Shown piece after piece: positions 20,750-32,112 of a stretch of 64,000 nt of DNA (within the stretch, counting starts at the first letter, position 1; each line of letters begins with the position of its first letter). The stretch is from Diphasiastrum complanatum (lineage: Eukaryota > Streptophyta > Lycopodiopsida > Lycopodiales > Lycopodiaceae). The notes beneath the pieces were generated by a model. That model saw only the letters and a program-made list of their open reading frames with translations. It searched no databases and was not told where the DNA came from. The DNA is taken from the NCBI GenBank assembly GCA_029204225.1, contig CM055102.1, positions 6,657,320 through 6,721,319 on the forward strand, in the 5' to 3' direction. The position numbers and the translations under genes are program-made.

Positions 20750-21060
20750 AGGGCCTTGCAGCTGCATGGGTGGCTTCACTGGGATCTCATGGCTGGACCT
20801 CACGGTCATTTGCGGTGACTTCGCTGAAGTCGCATGGTGAGGCCTTGCGGTAACTTCGTTGAAGTCGCATGACTAGATCTCGTAGTCATTTGTGGTGACT
20901 TCATTGAGACCACCTGGCAGGGCCTTGCGGCTGCCTACAGTGGCCTTCGCTAAAGCCATCTTCACTGTGGTTGCGATGGTTTGCGGTGGTTCGTTCCCCT
21001 CATAGCTTAAGGCCATGAGGAACCGCATGCAGGTGCGGATGCAGTTCTCCCATCATGCGG
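20750..21060. repeat. Degenerate ~40/78 bp minisatellite inside a Copia LTR
   Basis: Forward-strand blocks GGTCATTTGCGGTGACTTCG and AGTCATTTGTGGTGACTTC are about 78 bases apart, with GGCCTTGCGGTAACTTCG and GGGCCTTGCGGCTGCC between and after them, so the basic unit is about 40 bp. It begins about 90 bases downstream (reverse strand) of the start of a family I-like LTR at 21153. The family I LTR at 11433 lacks it, so it is an addition in this copy or subfamily. Confidence 0.7.
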
Positions 21061-21153
21061 TCTATTTGCGATTTTTTTCTGTGACATTTTTTGTGTATTT
21101 TTGTAGGTTTGAGATCACAAGCTTAAATCGCTTTGTGGGTAGAAACTTGATGT

Positions 21154-21530
21154 TTCTTCAGCTCCCTCTCAAAGCGAGGTAGCCTTGTGATTCCTAGATT
21201 AGCTCTCTACTTCTCAAACATTTTTTTATCCAAGAGCTTAGTGAAGATGTCGGTCACCATCTACTTGGTTGGAACAAAAACGGTCTTCAACTCGTTTATC
21301 TCAACTAGATCCCTGATCAAATTATACTTAATGGCAATGTGTTTCATTCTTGAGTGAAACACCAGAACTTTTGTCAGATGTATTGCAGATGTATTGTCCA
21401 TGTGTAGGGTCAGTGGCTCATTGGTGTTTTCTCCCAAAACATCTAGAAATTGTCTGAGCCATGTCAGCTCATTAGCCATTTTGGCTGCGGCTGTCGTTGG
21501 TCCAGTGCAGATCATTGGTGAGGTCAATAT
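21154..21530 (-). pseudogene. Copia family I RNase H end and polypurine tract (LTR start at 21153)
   Basis: The reverse strand reads AAAKMANELTWLRQFLDVLG, LTLHMDNTSAIHLTK (RNase H Asp block), RMKHIAIKYNLIRD and QMVTDIFTKLLDKKM, and ends near TTTGAGAGGGAGC followed by TGAAGAAACATC. This is the same end as the forward copy at 11200-11440. Upstream of 21530 the homology stops, so only the last ~125 codons of pol survive. Confidence 0.85.
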
Positions 21531-22504
21531 AAGGCTTGATGGCATGTTTGGCCTGTTTATGATTGGGGGAAGCTTGTGTTCTAGACGCTATGCCTATGGC
21601 TGCAAGGGCGGCCTCAGTGACGCGCACCTTATGTGTTGTTCCCTAAAAGGTGATATAAAATTTGGATTTCAATTCCTTCCACGTACTAAAGGCAAGAGTA
21701 ATGAAATCCATGCTAATTCTGCCAGAAAAGGCTCTCTCATGAATACCCATTGCAGTGAGCAGAGGCTACGCAAGGGTCATCCACTGGGTGACCATGCTTG
21801 TGCTAGGAAGTATCATGATGTCCGTTGCAGATGGGACACCACGATGGATAGTATAACGCGGAGATTGGGAAGTATCGGTAGAAGACGTGATGAGCAGAAA
21901 GGAAATGTAAGATGCGCAAAAGTATATCAGAAAGCAGTTCAGGAAGTTTGAAAGGCTTTGGTCCCGGAAAAAATTTGCAAGAGCTTCGCTAGCACAAGTG
22001 AGGAATGAATCAAATTCAGCCAACTTATAGGTGAATTTGGTGGGTCCATTACACTGAATACTAGTTTGGCTGATCAGTTCTGAATCAGGCAAATGTTTTT
22101 TAGGGCTGATGAAGGATGAACCTTCGCCCAGGAGGGTCCTTCGCCCAAGTATTGTCATAAATACATTTTTTCACAATCAGAACATATGGACAACCTAATT
22201 TTGAAATTTCAAGATCATCTAGCAGGTCGACAAAGGTTCATAATGAGGTTAAGGTGCTTGACGAAGGTTCCTAAAATGGCATATTACTGATCCTTCGTCT
22301 GACCCAAAAACTAAATTTTTCCTGGACATGAACCTTTGCCCAACTCAAATTAGATAAATCTAGAGTGGATGTACAGTCTGAGAGCTCAACGAAGGTTTCT
22401 GATATTGTATAGGCCACATCTGACCAAAACAGTGATTTTCTAAGTCATTTTTCATCAAAAAATATTGTCATTCCTTTTCCTATGCTGATGACTTTCTGAC
22501 TTTT
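21531..22504. other. No recognised gene; short CCTTCG/CGAAGG motif cluster at 22100-22400
   Basis: Open frames exist on both strands (forward 21394-21951, reverse 21766-22158) but neither shows a family motif, and the forward one runs antisense through the RNase H fragment. From 22100 to 22400 the words CCTTCGCCCA, ACGAAGGTTC and CCTTTGCCCAAC recur in both orientations, which looks like LTR U3 or a small foldback. Boundaries are unclear. Confidence 0.4.
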
Positions 22505-23857
22505 GCACATCAGTCTTTTCAGATCTTGATAAGTCCATGCAAAGCAATCTTGATACTTAATAAGTAACATGCGGAGTGCTTGATACTGTTCAAGAGTAAG
22601 TTGTGATCCAACTTGTACAATCTTTTCTGGTTATCCTGGTTCGGCAAGATTCATTGGCTGTGTCCTAGGTGGGCCATCGTAAATCTCTTTTGAATCTAGC
22701 ACGTGTTCTTCAGGTTCATGATGTGCTTTAGGTAACATGATAACCACATCATCCAATGTATAACGTTTAAAATGCTCAGGGCATATCATGCTGCTAGACT
22801 ACATCTGCTTGTTCCTTTTCGAAAGGACTTGTCTTGGATCTCCACTTAGCCTTCTTAGTAGGAATTGATCGTGGAGGTGATGACTTCCGAGAAGAGAAAC
22901 TCTTCTTCGAAGGTGAAGGCTTCTTAGATGATGATGTTTTGCTAGAATTCTGACTTGTAGAATCATCCTCGACTTTTCCTTTGCCTTTATCCAGTAAGGG
23001 TGGCACATTCGCTGAATCAATCTTTTGAGGAGGATTTTCCCATTTCAGGATTGTATTATAATGCTGCTTAGCTTGTTTCTTCATCATCGATCCTGTGATC
23101 CTATCTTCCTTCAATATAACTACTTTAGGCAGTTTTATTGTTGGTTCATCAGGAACATTACGCACTTCAAATCTAGTCGGATCCATATGATTTAGAATCT
23201 GCTCATCCGTAAGTTCTGCATTGCCATCATAAGTCAAGGCATGGCTCACAGTTATGAGATCATCTTCAATCGGCTCTGGTATAGGTTATGTTGATATCCA
23301 AGCTACATTCAGTACATTCAGTGGAATTGTGATTGGTGTATTCAAAGTTCGATCTAATAAGGAAATCTCGCTCAAATCTGATTGATTATCTTGTTGACAC
23401 ATATACCTTGCTATACAATCAATCGTTGCAAGAGCTTCATTCCAGTTGACAGTGTCCGTTTGAGAATCGTAATGAGCTCCTAAATTTTTTTCTGGACTCC
23501 TAAACAAGTATAATCCGTTGTTGACGAATCGTCTTCTTCTTTTTGAACCACTAGTTTGATAGTCCAAGTTGTGGGATCAACTTTAACTACACGTTCAAGA
23601 TTTTCAAAAGTGATTTTTCCGGTACCCCAGCTATGAATTACTTGCGCAACTCGTAACCATGGACGTCCCAATAGAACTCGGTAGACATTTGGTGCTTCTG
23701 GAAAGTCCATCACTAAGAAAGTAATGACAAACTGTACTCCCGCAATTCTAATAGGTATATCTTCAACCATTCCACGTGGACGAACTGTTGTTTGATCAGC
23801 TAGCTTAATAGCAAAAGTTGCAGGCTTGATCTTTGTAAGACCCCATTTTGCACATAG
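22505..23857 (-). pseudogene. Gypsy family A protease and RT start, second copy
   Basis: The reverse strand encodes the same protein as 2800-4115. It runs AKWGLTKIKPATFAIKLADQ, VEDIPIRIAGVQFVITF and NVYRVLLGRPWLRVAQ (frame 23480-23770), then DTVNWNEALATIDC, LNHMDPTRFEVRNVPDEPT (frame 22794-23249), a Lys/Ser-rich linker and LEQYQALRMLLIKYQDCF with AWTYQDLK at about 22525. It lacks the DGGSG block because a Copia LTR begins at 23858 exactly inside the protease sequence. At the lower end RT stops after TYQDLK. Stops and frameshifts are present. Confidence 0.85.
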
Positions 23858-24112
23858 AGTTAAAATAGCAATGATCGACTTATATAGTGCTTTCTTATTT
23901 CGATGGCACCACGTGTGCTTAGTTCTAAAATTATCGGGCCGTCTTTCTTTTACGAGCCCTTTGAGTGCTTTTAAGCAACTCTATCTTTGTACTTACTGAT
24001 TAGTTGAATATACAGTTTGTGGAGAACAATTCTGTTGTCTTGTCTTGTTGCACTTGACGTTGTGTTGTGGTGATTGATCTGGTCAGGTGCTTAAACTTTT
24101 TTCTTAACTTGG
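23858..24112 (+). mobile_element. Small Copia LTR with AGTTAA...TTAACT ends (255 bp)
   Basis: The left end is fixed by comparison with the sister Gypsy copy: both share CATTTTGCACATAG, and foreign sequence AGTTAAAATAG then starts. The right end TTCTTAACT abuts a perfect primer site. The six end bases are perfect inverted repeats, but the outermost pair is AG/CT and not the usual TG/CA. No second LTR is present. Confidence 0.65.
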
Positions 24113-24124
24113 TATCAGAGCCCT
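24113..24124 (+). other. Copia primer-binding site
   Basis: Perfect TGGTATCAGAGC, directly after the LTR at 23858-24112. Confidence 0.93.
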
Positions 24125-24257
24125 TGGTGGCTAGAATCACCAGACAAGAACAGAGAGTTGCGAATTCACGACAGTTTGTTGGCTAGGAAGCACAAAACTG
24201 AGTCTGTGGAGATTCGTGGATTAGCTCAAAACTGTAAGAAGATTCAAAGATAGGGGA

Positions 24258-24698
24258 TTGTCAGCTGAATCAGAGGGCAAGCAAAGATTGAAGCTGGAAA
24301 TTCTTCTAGAGGGTTGCTTGGCATTTGTGATTTATAAATTGGATGCTGCAAACGCAAGAGAATATGGTTTGGCTATCTCAACAATATCTCAATCTGAGTT
24401 GTGGCACAGAAGACTTGGTCACTTGAACTGTGGAAGCTTGAGATTGATGGCGAAGCTGAAGATGGTAATAGGGTTACCGACATTGCAGGATGATCATCAT
24501 GCAATATGTGAAGAATGCATCATGGGAAAGCATCACATGGAGACATTCAAGAAAGGTGGAACTACAAGAGCTAAGAAACCGCTGAAACTTATTCACAACG
24601 ACCTGTGCGGCCCGATGAAGACATCTAGTCATTCTAGCATCAAAGAGACGAAGTTAGTTGTCATGCGTAGGTTCGTTCCCATGAGAGCGATAGTATAG
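24258..24698 (+). pseudogene. Copia pre-integrase zone and integrase start (fragment)
   Basis: A 146-residue frame. ELWHRRLGHLNCGSLRLMAK is the GAG_pre-integrase zinc-binding block, CEECIMGKHHMETF continues it, and KPLKLIHNDLCGPMKTSSHS is the start of the integrase core. Only about 250 bases separate it from the primer site, so leader, gag and protease have been deleted. The homology ends near 24680, where the Gypsy LTR begins. The N-terminal 40 residues are not recognised. Confidence 0.8.
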
Positions 24699-24719
24699 TT
24701 CAGATTTCAACGTGAATGG

Positions 24720-25321
24720 AGGACTCACATAACTCTAACATCCATTAACCCTACGATCTGTTAACACTACACATCCACAATAAAATAACTTACTCTCTCT
24801 CTCTCTCTCTCTCCCCCTTTCTCTCTCATAAAAAGTATAATAACATACAATTCCAATAACATTCAGATCCAACAATTAGCAAAATCCAAAGAAAGCATGA
24901 GAGATGGAGGAAAAGTGATAGAGAGCAAGGACATTCATCAATCTATTCCTGAAATGAGGAAATGAACATGACGAGAAACTCGAGTTGGTCCCTTTTTATA
25001 GTAGAGAGGAGGACCCTAGCCTCTGAATCCTATTGGTCCATTTTTGCCTCCCTAATTATTCAAATTTAAAAAAGAGCGGGAACCATTTAAAATTGGAGGG
25101 AACCAATTTGAATTTGAATTTGAACCAATTTTGGTGGGAGTCCCAACTTTTTTATTTGATTAGTTAGAAGTCAATAAAAGGACTTTAGGTCTTTTTGTAG
25201 GACTTTTAATGTCGTGGGCCTAAATGTGATCATCGGGTTGGACTTACACATGTAGGATGCCAAATCCCTCTCACTTATTAACTAGTTTTAGGGTTGCCTT
25301 GGGATCCACAAACCCCCAACA
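24720..25321 (-). mobile_element. LTR of Gypsy family A, copy B
   Basis: On the reverse strand it starts TGTTGGGGGTTTG at 25321 after a GGTGAGGAA purine run. It contains the shared blocks of the copy at 5262-5850, including a TATA box (TATAAAAAGGG near 25003) and a GA-rich tail (24790-24830). It lies just downstream of the 3' ORF at 25372-27238. The lower end is approximate. Confidence 0.65.
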
Positions 25322-25371
25322 GTATTCCTCACCAAAACTGGTGGCGGTCCCACGACACTTGCAAGATGCAG

Positions 25372-27238
25372 TTATTGGGGACTTTTATTGGCTTCGGGCC
25401 GAATCTTTATTAAATGGTACTGCACCTTCTCCATAAAGTCGAGACGGGCAGTATTAATATCCAAGTTGTGGGGCAGAAAACAATGATGGGCTCCAACAAT
25501 CCACTTTGAGGTTGTCCATGATGTGAAGCGTGATTCCCAGGAGCCTCCCATCATTGCTGCACGAAAGTATAAACGAGCAATCAGCAGTTGATCTTTGATA
25601 TTCTCTAAGGCCATCGGCTTATTTGGATCGAATGCTAGAGAAGGGAGGCAATCGTCCCATCTGGTTGCCACGGACGCAACAGAGTTAGATCTTTTGCAAA
25701 TAGTGCCAATTGTCGAACCATCGGATCTGGAGAGTGAACATACTCTCTATGATACGCTTGCAAAGCTCGGTGAAAATCCACTGAAATTGTCCAGCTGTAG
25801 GGCTGATGGATGATTGGCCAATTGGGCATATGGATGGTGATTTTGTCCATAGCCAATTCCAAATCATTCCATTTATTCCTTTGCAACATTGGCACATAAT
25901 AAGGATCTACCCGCAATTGGTGAGGGCTGGCGACGTAACTCCTGATTGATTTCGGAGTTTTCTCAAAAACGGTAATTCTCCATGCCAGCTGCTCTCACAA
26001 TGCAAGTATTTTGTCCAACTCTTTGTCGGCCTCTATCTTGGAGGTCTTAAACTTCAGAACCCAACCCCCACGCGAGGACTCATGCGGATGTTGCGATAAG
26101 AAACTCTGGATCTGGTCCTTGACGCTGATGGGTCTTCTGAATAGTGGTGTGGTCCTTGATGAGGATGGACCCGCTTGAACTGCTGGTAAAATTGGCGGTT
26201 GTTTTGGTATATCTGGAGCTCCCCCTAGTCCATGCCCGAATCTAACTCTGTATCCATTTGTACATCTTCTTGGCGTGTAGGGGAGAATTGCGGCATGATT
26301 GGTTTTGGGATCTGTGGTCCGACTTCCAATACTTGAGCAGCTGCTTTTTCATAGGTGGTGATGGTTTCTGTAGCCTTTGCCAACTCGGTTGAAGCTGCTC
26401 CTTTGAACTTGTCAAAGCGGCCTTGGAATGCCTGAAGGGCCACTTTGTATGTTTCCACTTTCTTAAACAAATACGTGATCTATGTCGGTGTGACCAGATG
26501 ATCTGGTATTTGTGTTTGAAGATACGCATCACGCTCAAGGGTGGTCGCATCCAATTTACCTTGGAGATGCGTGCGATCTTGCTCCGCCATCTACAATTGA
26601 CCCTTCAGCAGTTGCACTTGTTGTTTTGCATCCTGCATGGCCTTATCCACCTGATCCTATGCGATTGTCAGGGCATTTTTCAGGGAGCTGATGTATTCTT
26701 CCATGTGATCAGCCTGTTGCTGGGCCAGCTTCTATTCAGCTGTAGACTTGTCTTCATGCTGCTTGGCAATCTTTAACTCTCGATCCAGCTGGACAATCTT
26801 CTGGCTGATCAAAGTGTTTTCGGATCCCATGTATGAAATTCTCTATTCCATTTCTTTCTTCTTATCCTGGTAGACTGGATCACTTGTGCAAGGCTTGAGA
26901 CCAAACCGAGAGCATCACCAGAATCTATTGTCGTGGAGGTGGCTACAACAGGAGGGCCTGATGGTACTGTCCTTGGTTGGCATGGAATAGGTGCCAGTAC
27001 TTCTTCTTCTTCAAAAATGCCTTTGTCCTCGAAACCCTCAGGCACGATGGCGAATTGCTTCGGTGATTTCACAGCTTTGTCGACCCGAAGTGCAATTGGG
27101 CTATCTTCAGTGTGAGGTTGCTGGCTTACATCTTCAACACCGACAATAGTGTCATGGATCTGTTCGAATTCTCTTCCAAGGGATTGGAGGTCAAAGGGCG
27201 CAGGGCTCTGGGGCATTTCAAAAATTTTGGCGGCCCCA
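25372..27238 (-). pseudogene. 3' accessory ORF of Gypsy family A, longest copy
   Basis: Read downward, there is an acidic N-terminal region (27238-26809: FDLQSLGREFEQIHDTIVGV, EGFEDKGIFEEEEVLAPIP), then about 160 residues with heptad-like spacing and long runs of Gln, Lys, Glu and Leu (26830-26340: IVQLDRELKIAKQHEDK, EEYISSLKNALTIA, KQQVQLLKGQL, LQGKLDATTLERDAYLQ) that look like a coiled coil. A Pro-rich linker and a conserved C-terminal domain (HPHESSRGGWV, RQLRVDPYYVPMLQ, KDLTLLRPW, LDINTARLDFMEKVQYH) follow, ending at 25372. A few stops and frameshifts. An LTR in the same orientation follows within 50 bases. Its upper edge is an abrupt junction with Gypsy B integrase near 27238. No known family recognised. 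Confidence 0.75.
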
Positions 27239-28475
27239 TAGATACCATCATATCCCCTAGTCATTGTTGGCAAGGAAGGTATAAAATCCATACTAATACT
27301 TGTCCAATGTTGTGTAGGAATAGATAACGGATGCAATAAAACTGGTTGCTTAACATGTTCTACCTTATTCACTTGACAAGGAATACATTCTTGCACATAT
27401 GTGTATATAGCTTTCTTCATACCAGCCCATTTGAATAGCTTTCGGATGGTTTGATATGTCTTCAAAATTCCATTATGCCCAGCACTTGGAGATGAGTGTA
27501 GCTCATACAATACTTGTGGTATGAATTTGGATTTAGGGGCAAGCACAACTCTAGAATTGTCATACAACAAGATTTGTCCTTGCTTCCTATAATGGGGATG
27601 AACAACTGAATTAGAGTCTGGAAATTCCTTCCAAATCTCTTTCAAGTCTGGATCCTCCATATATTTCGCTTGAATGTCTCTTATTCAATCTGCACTTAAT
27701 GCAGTTATTGCGAAAATTGTGCTAAATCTCAAATTTGACCACAACATTCTGTGCTCCTCCATCAAAGGACGATCCAAAATTTCGTTCTGGTGTTCCTCCA
27801 AATAGGTTGCATATTCCTCTAAAGATTCTAAAGATGCATTCATCTAAAAAGACCATATTCTTGATAGCACATCTGCAACCACATTGTCCTTTCCTTTAAG
27901 ATATTCAATGTTAAAATCATAAGATTGAACCTGTGACAACGATCTCTTCTGCTTATCATTCAATTGCTTTTGGCTCAAGAAATATCTCAAACTATGATGG
28001 TCACTTTTAATCAATAATTTAGAACCATATAAATAGTGTCGCCATTTCTTGAGGGCATGCACAATTGCCAACATCTCCTTATCATGAGTAGGATATGATG
28101 CTTCCTTGTTAGTGAGTTTCCTACTTTCATAGGCAATGACTCCATCTGATTGACTCAAAATAGCTCCCAACCCTGTGCCACTGGCGTCCACTATAACCAT
28201 GAAAGGTAAGTTGAAGTTGGATTGCACTAGTAAAGGAGCCGTTACCAATGATTCCTTAAGGGCTTTGAAAGCCATCTGAGTTTTCTCGTTCCATTCAAAA
28301 TTATCCTTTCTCAGAAGATGGGTAGGCGGTGCTGCCACTTTTGAGAAGTCCTGAATGAATCTTCTATAATAGGATGCTAAGCCCATGAATCCTCTCAATT
28401 CTCTAATGTTGTTAGGTGAATTCCAATTCTTGATTACCTCAATCTTCTTCGATTCCCTCCTTGGACACAATGTGT
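27239..28475 (-). pseudogene. Gypsy family B RNase H and integrase start
   Basis: The frame 28470-27844 reads VIKNWNSPNNIRELRGFMGL, then SYYRRFIQDFSKVAAPPTHL, FMVIVDASGTGLGAIL (RNase H Asp), YPTHDKEMLAIVHALKKW and NVVADVLSRIW. This is the RT connection and RNase H. After a broken spacer the frame 27660 down shows the HHCC zinc-binding integrase N-terminus (ELHSSPSAGHNGILKTYQTI with CIPCQV) and STPTQHWTSISMDFIPSLP-like sequence leading to the core, with GYDGI at its start. There the sequence switches to the Gypsy A 3' ORF, so the integrase core is missing. Confidence 0.9.
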
Positions 28476-29240
28476 CCCAAGTATTTCACCTCATCTCGAG
28501 CAAATTCACATTTGGTTATATTTGCAAACAATTTGTATTCTCGAAGAATACTCAAAACTGTATTCAAATGTTTCGCATGCTCTTCCATGTTCTTGCTATA
28601 TATCAGGATGTCGTCAAAGAATACTAACACAAATAAATAAAGATAAGGTTCAAAAATCCTATTCATAAGAGCCTGAAAAGTGGCAAGAGCATTAGTTAAT
28701 CCAAAAGGCATAACTTTGAATTCATAATGTCCCCTATCAGTTCGAAAAGCTGTTTTATGTTGATCCTCTTCTTTGACCTTAATCTGATGGTATCCTGAAT
28801 GTAGATCTATTTTTGAAAAGACGTTGGCTCCCTTTAAAGCATCCAACAAATCATCCACCCTAGGAATTGGATATCTATTTTTGATGGTCACTTTGTTAAG
28901 AGCTCGATAATCAATACACATCCTGAACGTTCCATCTTTCTTATTAACCAACAACACAGGAGAGGCAAAAGGTGATTTACTTCGAACAATAAATTCTTGT
29001 GAGAGTAACTCCTGGACCTGTTTATGGACTTCTTCTTTTTTGGCTCTTGATAGTCTGTACGGTGGTAAATTGACTAGTTTAGTCCCCGATTCTAGTTCAA
29101 TGGGATGGTCCACAAATCTGGTAGGAGGTTCACCTTTGGGTAACTGATCAGCAAACACATCGGAAAATTTACTTAGTATCTTCTGAATCTTTGGATCTTT
29201 CACACTTTGTTTTACCTTGGCCAATGGTTTTGTTTGGCTT
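28439..29240 (-). pseudogene. Gypsy family B reverse transcriptase
   Basis: A 261-residue open frame: [91 protein letters not shown] and [14 protein letters not shown]. The order is that of the Ty3/Gypsy RT palm and fingers. The active site reads FFDD where (Y/F)(V/M/L)DD is usual. The frame is otherwise open for the entire domain, which makes it the best preserved RT in the window. A frame change separates it from RNase H at about 28440-28470. It copies element RNA to DNA in the particle. Confidence 0.93.
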
Positions 29241-29790
29241 CCTTGACTTGTCCCTCAACTTCTTCAATCCTGAGCACAAACATTTCCACATTTGATCTAG
29301 ACAGCCTTTGAGCCTTCTCCATAGAAATCAACTACAAAGTTGAACGTTGTTGAGTAGATTGAACGCTGTGTAGTTCAAATTGGCGTTCTCCTTGATCAAA
29401 GTTGATGGTCACATTTCCCAAGGTCTTAAGCCATTCCACCCCTAGTATAACATCAATTGGGCCCAGCTCCACAATATGGAAACTCGTTTTAAGAGTATAA
29501 TCCTCGATTTGCAAGTTCACCACTAGGGTGATGTTATTACAAGAGATGGTTACTTCATTGGCAATCTATACTCTCATCTTATCACAATGATCCAAAGATG
29601 CTAAACCGTAGCTTCGTAATGACCTACTATTAAAGAAGTTATGCGTACTACCACTATCTATTAAACAAAATACTTTCCTTCCATTAATGAATGCTTGCAC
29701 ACAAAAGGTTTTGTTAGAATGGGATCCATTAAAAGCATTTAGAGATATGCTCAATAGTTTAACTTTCTGATCCCTCCTAATAGATCTTTC
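29241..29790 (-). pseudogene. Gypsy family B protease
   Basis: Frames 29754-29566 and 29523-29332: FCVQAFINGRKVFCLIDSGS and THNFFNSRS contain the DSG active site. After a break, YTLKTSFHIVELGPIDVILG and VEWLKTLGNVTINFDQGE give the conserved ILGxxWL end block of Gypsy proteases. Between protease and RT (29330-29240) is a frame-broken Lys/Glu-rich linker. Confidence 0.88.
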
Positions 29791-31340
29791 CTGTTGTCCG
29801 TGGTCTGACTGATGGTTGGTGATTCCTCATTGGATGAGGTGTCTTCCTTTCCTTCATTACTTTGCAACGGCTCAATGTCAATGACATTCTCTGAAAAAGT
29901 GCTAAAATCATCTTCATCATTTTCAACAGTCAAGGAAATCTCTGCAAACTTAGATTTGTCACACTTATGCCCTGGTTTTCATTTTTGCTTACAAATGAAA
30001 CATAAGCCTTGTTGTCACAGTCAATCTATCTCGACCTTTGATCTGACAATTTTCACCTCTGACTTGGCCTCCATGTTGCTCACTTATTTCTTACCACTAT
30101 TCCTCCTATCAGCTTCTTTAATTGTCAGGTACTGTAGGATTGTGTTCCTTTCCTTATCATGTCGACGAATATCAGAATTCCGCTCAGCTTCCCGTCCGTT
30201 AACTTCATATCGGGGTGCTCCCAGTTTACTCGACCACTTACCATCATATTTAGGCTCGATTTTAAGAGCCACCCACATAGCTTTATCAAGATCAACACAA
30301 AAATGTGATGCTATATCAGCTCCAATATCTGGTTGCAATTCTTGTATATACCTTCGCAAATGATCTACATCAGACATTGTGGTTAACTTAAGAGTTAGAC
30401 TCTAGAAATCAAAGTTATACTCTTGTATCAAACTCTTCTGGCGTATCTTCGTCCATCTTTTGAAGTTGTCATCATCCTAGAATGGTCTTCTGAAGGTATC
30501 AATACAAGCATTCTTAGATAATGGCCAATTAGTTCGTGCGTTACATTCCTCTATTGATAGCCTATTCTCCCTTCGCTTCCACCACTCATAGGCTGCTTCC
30601 TCAAAATGGACTGTAGCGAAAGTAATTTTAGCTTGATCAGGTCTATCGAATAGGGTGAAGTAACGATCTAATTTATCCAACCACTCTTCAATGTCAAGGG
30701 TCTTAAAGTCACCATTGAATTTTTGAATAGTAATTTTATCCTTTTATTCCCGAACATCAAAGTGGTTCCGTTGTTTATGAAACCTCATTGACTGTTGCAT
30801 CGTTGTTTTGACATTCCCTTGTCATTTCCAGATCTGACCGGGTATTCAACATGACTCTGTAATATTTGTTTTCCCTTGTCCCAGTCAATTCTCCGGACAT
30901 CCTGAGAAGATGTTACATTTTGTGACGGAGATGGTAGTTGAAATGATGTGGATGGCTCATTATATCTTTGGTCAGTTTCGGCAATTCTGTTTGCCTACAA
31001 CCTAGGCTATCAAACAATTTTGTCCATTTTACCTCATCACCTTGCCGATCTTGTCTCATTTCTTGCAACATTGCCACTATCAGATCTTGTGTGGCCTGCA
31101 TTTTACTTAGTAAGTTCTCTTGTTGGTCTGAAACTACGACGTCACACTAGGCATACATCGTCAACTGCGCTTCCACCCCCTGCTGTTGTTCGCACTAAAC
31201 TTCCGATTTCCCCCGCCTTTGATGCTTCTCTCGCCTCTACTTCCACACAAGGACAGTCTGTGACCATTGGGGCTACCATTTCCATTACAGTTGCCCAGGC
31301 CGCCTGACCCCCGCACACCAAAGCTACTTCACCAAACATG
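29791..31340 (-). pseudogene. Gypsy family B gag
   Basis: Broken frames in order: an acidic N-terminal part from about 31339 (MFGEVALVCGGQAAW); QDLIVAMLQEMRQDRQGDEV near 31100; WLDKLDRYFTLFDRP and ITFATVHFEEAAYEWWKRRE near 30680-30560, the typical retrotransposon gag core; and LRRYIQELQPDIGADIASHF near 30365, followed by a basic stretch. Near 29990-29960 a single C-rich element (FICKQK-like) is all that is left of the knuckle. The gag forms the particle. No LTR or primer site belonging to this element is visible above 31340, because a Copia LTR starts at 31357. Confidence 0.8.
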
Positions 31341-31356
31341 CAGTTTTTTGAGGGTA

Positions 31357-31927
31357 TGTTTGATGATTCCTGTCATGTACTTCTAGTACATTAGTGTCTA
31401 TCACTGCCTTAAAATATCCATTGTAAGCTTTGTAGGCCCAAAAGGAATTATTAGCCTTAAGAACAAGGCGGTTCCCTCTTTAGGCCCTTCAAAGTAATTA
31501 ATAAGGATAATAGGCCACTAATGCCCAATGTAGGCTAAATAATACTTAACAAGGGCTAACTATCCTTCAAGATAGTTATGTTTAGTTAAGTTAGGGGACT
31601 TGTCTATAAGTAGGCAAGAGACATCACTTTTAGAATCTTTTGGCTCATTTGCAATTGAGAGAACTAGGAGCTCCATCTCCTCTTCCTCCTTTGTGAATGT
31701 GAGCCTTGGGATCTTGATCTTGCTAGGTCTCATGTGCCCCCATCACATGAATTCATGTACTCCTCACTCTCTATTATGGAATCCATCCCCTCTTGAGCTT
31801 CACTTTGATATGAGCTTTGTGGTAGCTTGTGGTTATTCTTCATCTTTGGTTCTCTTCAACATAAATGTGGTGGTTGCCTCCTTGTTCTGGCTTGCTTGGC
31901 TTGGATTGAGAGGTATGGCACATGACA
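31357..31927 (+). mobile_element. Copia LTR (family IV), single copy
   Basis: Starts TGTTTGATGATTCC and ends CATGACA, four bases before a perfect primer-binding site at 31932-31943. It holds several GGCCTA/TAGGCC words (31430-31540) and a run of AGTTATG/AGTTAAG repeats near 31575-31600. A short leader follows to about 32110, and then unrelated reverse-strand Copia I begins. No partner LTR was found, so it is a 5' LTR fragment. Confidence 0.7.
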
Positions 31928-31931
31928 TTTG

Positions 31932-31943
31932 TGGTATCAGAGC
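31932..31943 (+). other. Copia primer-binding site
   Basis: Perfect TGGTATCAGAGC downstream of the LTR at 31357-31927. Confidence 0.93.
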
Positions 31944-32112
31944 TTAAGATCCACTAATCATTTGATTCAACATGAATCTCATTTCATTTGAAGAGTTTAT
32001 TGCTTTTGTAGCTTTCTTTTTGCTAGTTTCTAAGTTTTGAATTTTCAGGTCTGTTCAGACTCATTCTAGCATACAAATTTGTTTTTAATTTCTAATTCGA
32101 TTCCATATACTT

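Noticed and set aside
21394-21951. 185-codon forward frame
   Set aside because: Its start lies antisense to the recognised Copia RNase H, and the rest has no motif; it is probably a chance frame.
31932-31943. tRNA gene at the tRNA-complementary sites
   Set aside because: Only the 12-base complement of the tRNA 3' end is present at each site, without a cloverleaf; these are primer-binding sites.
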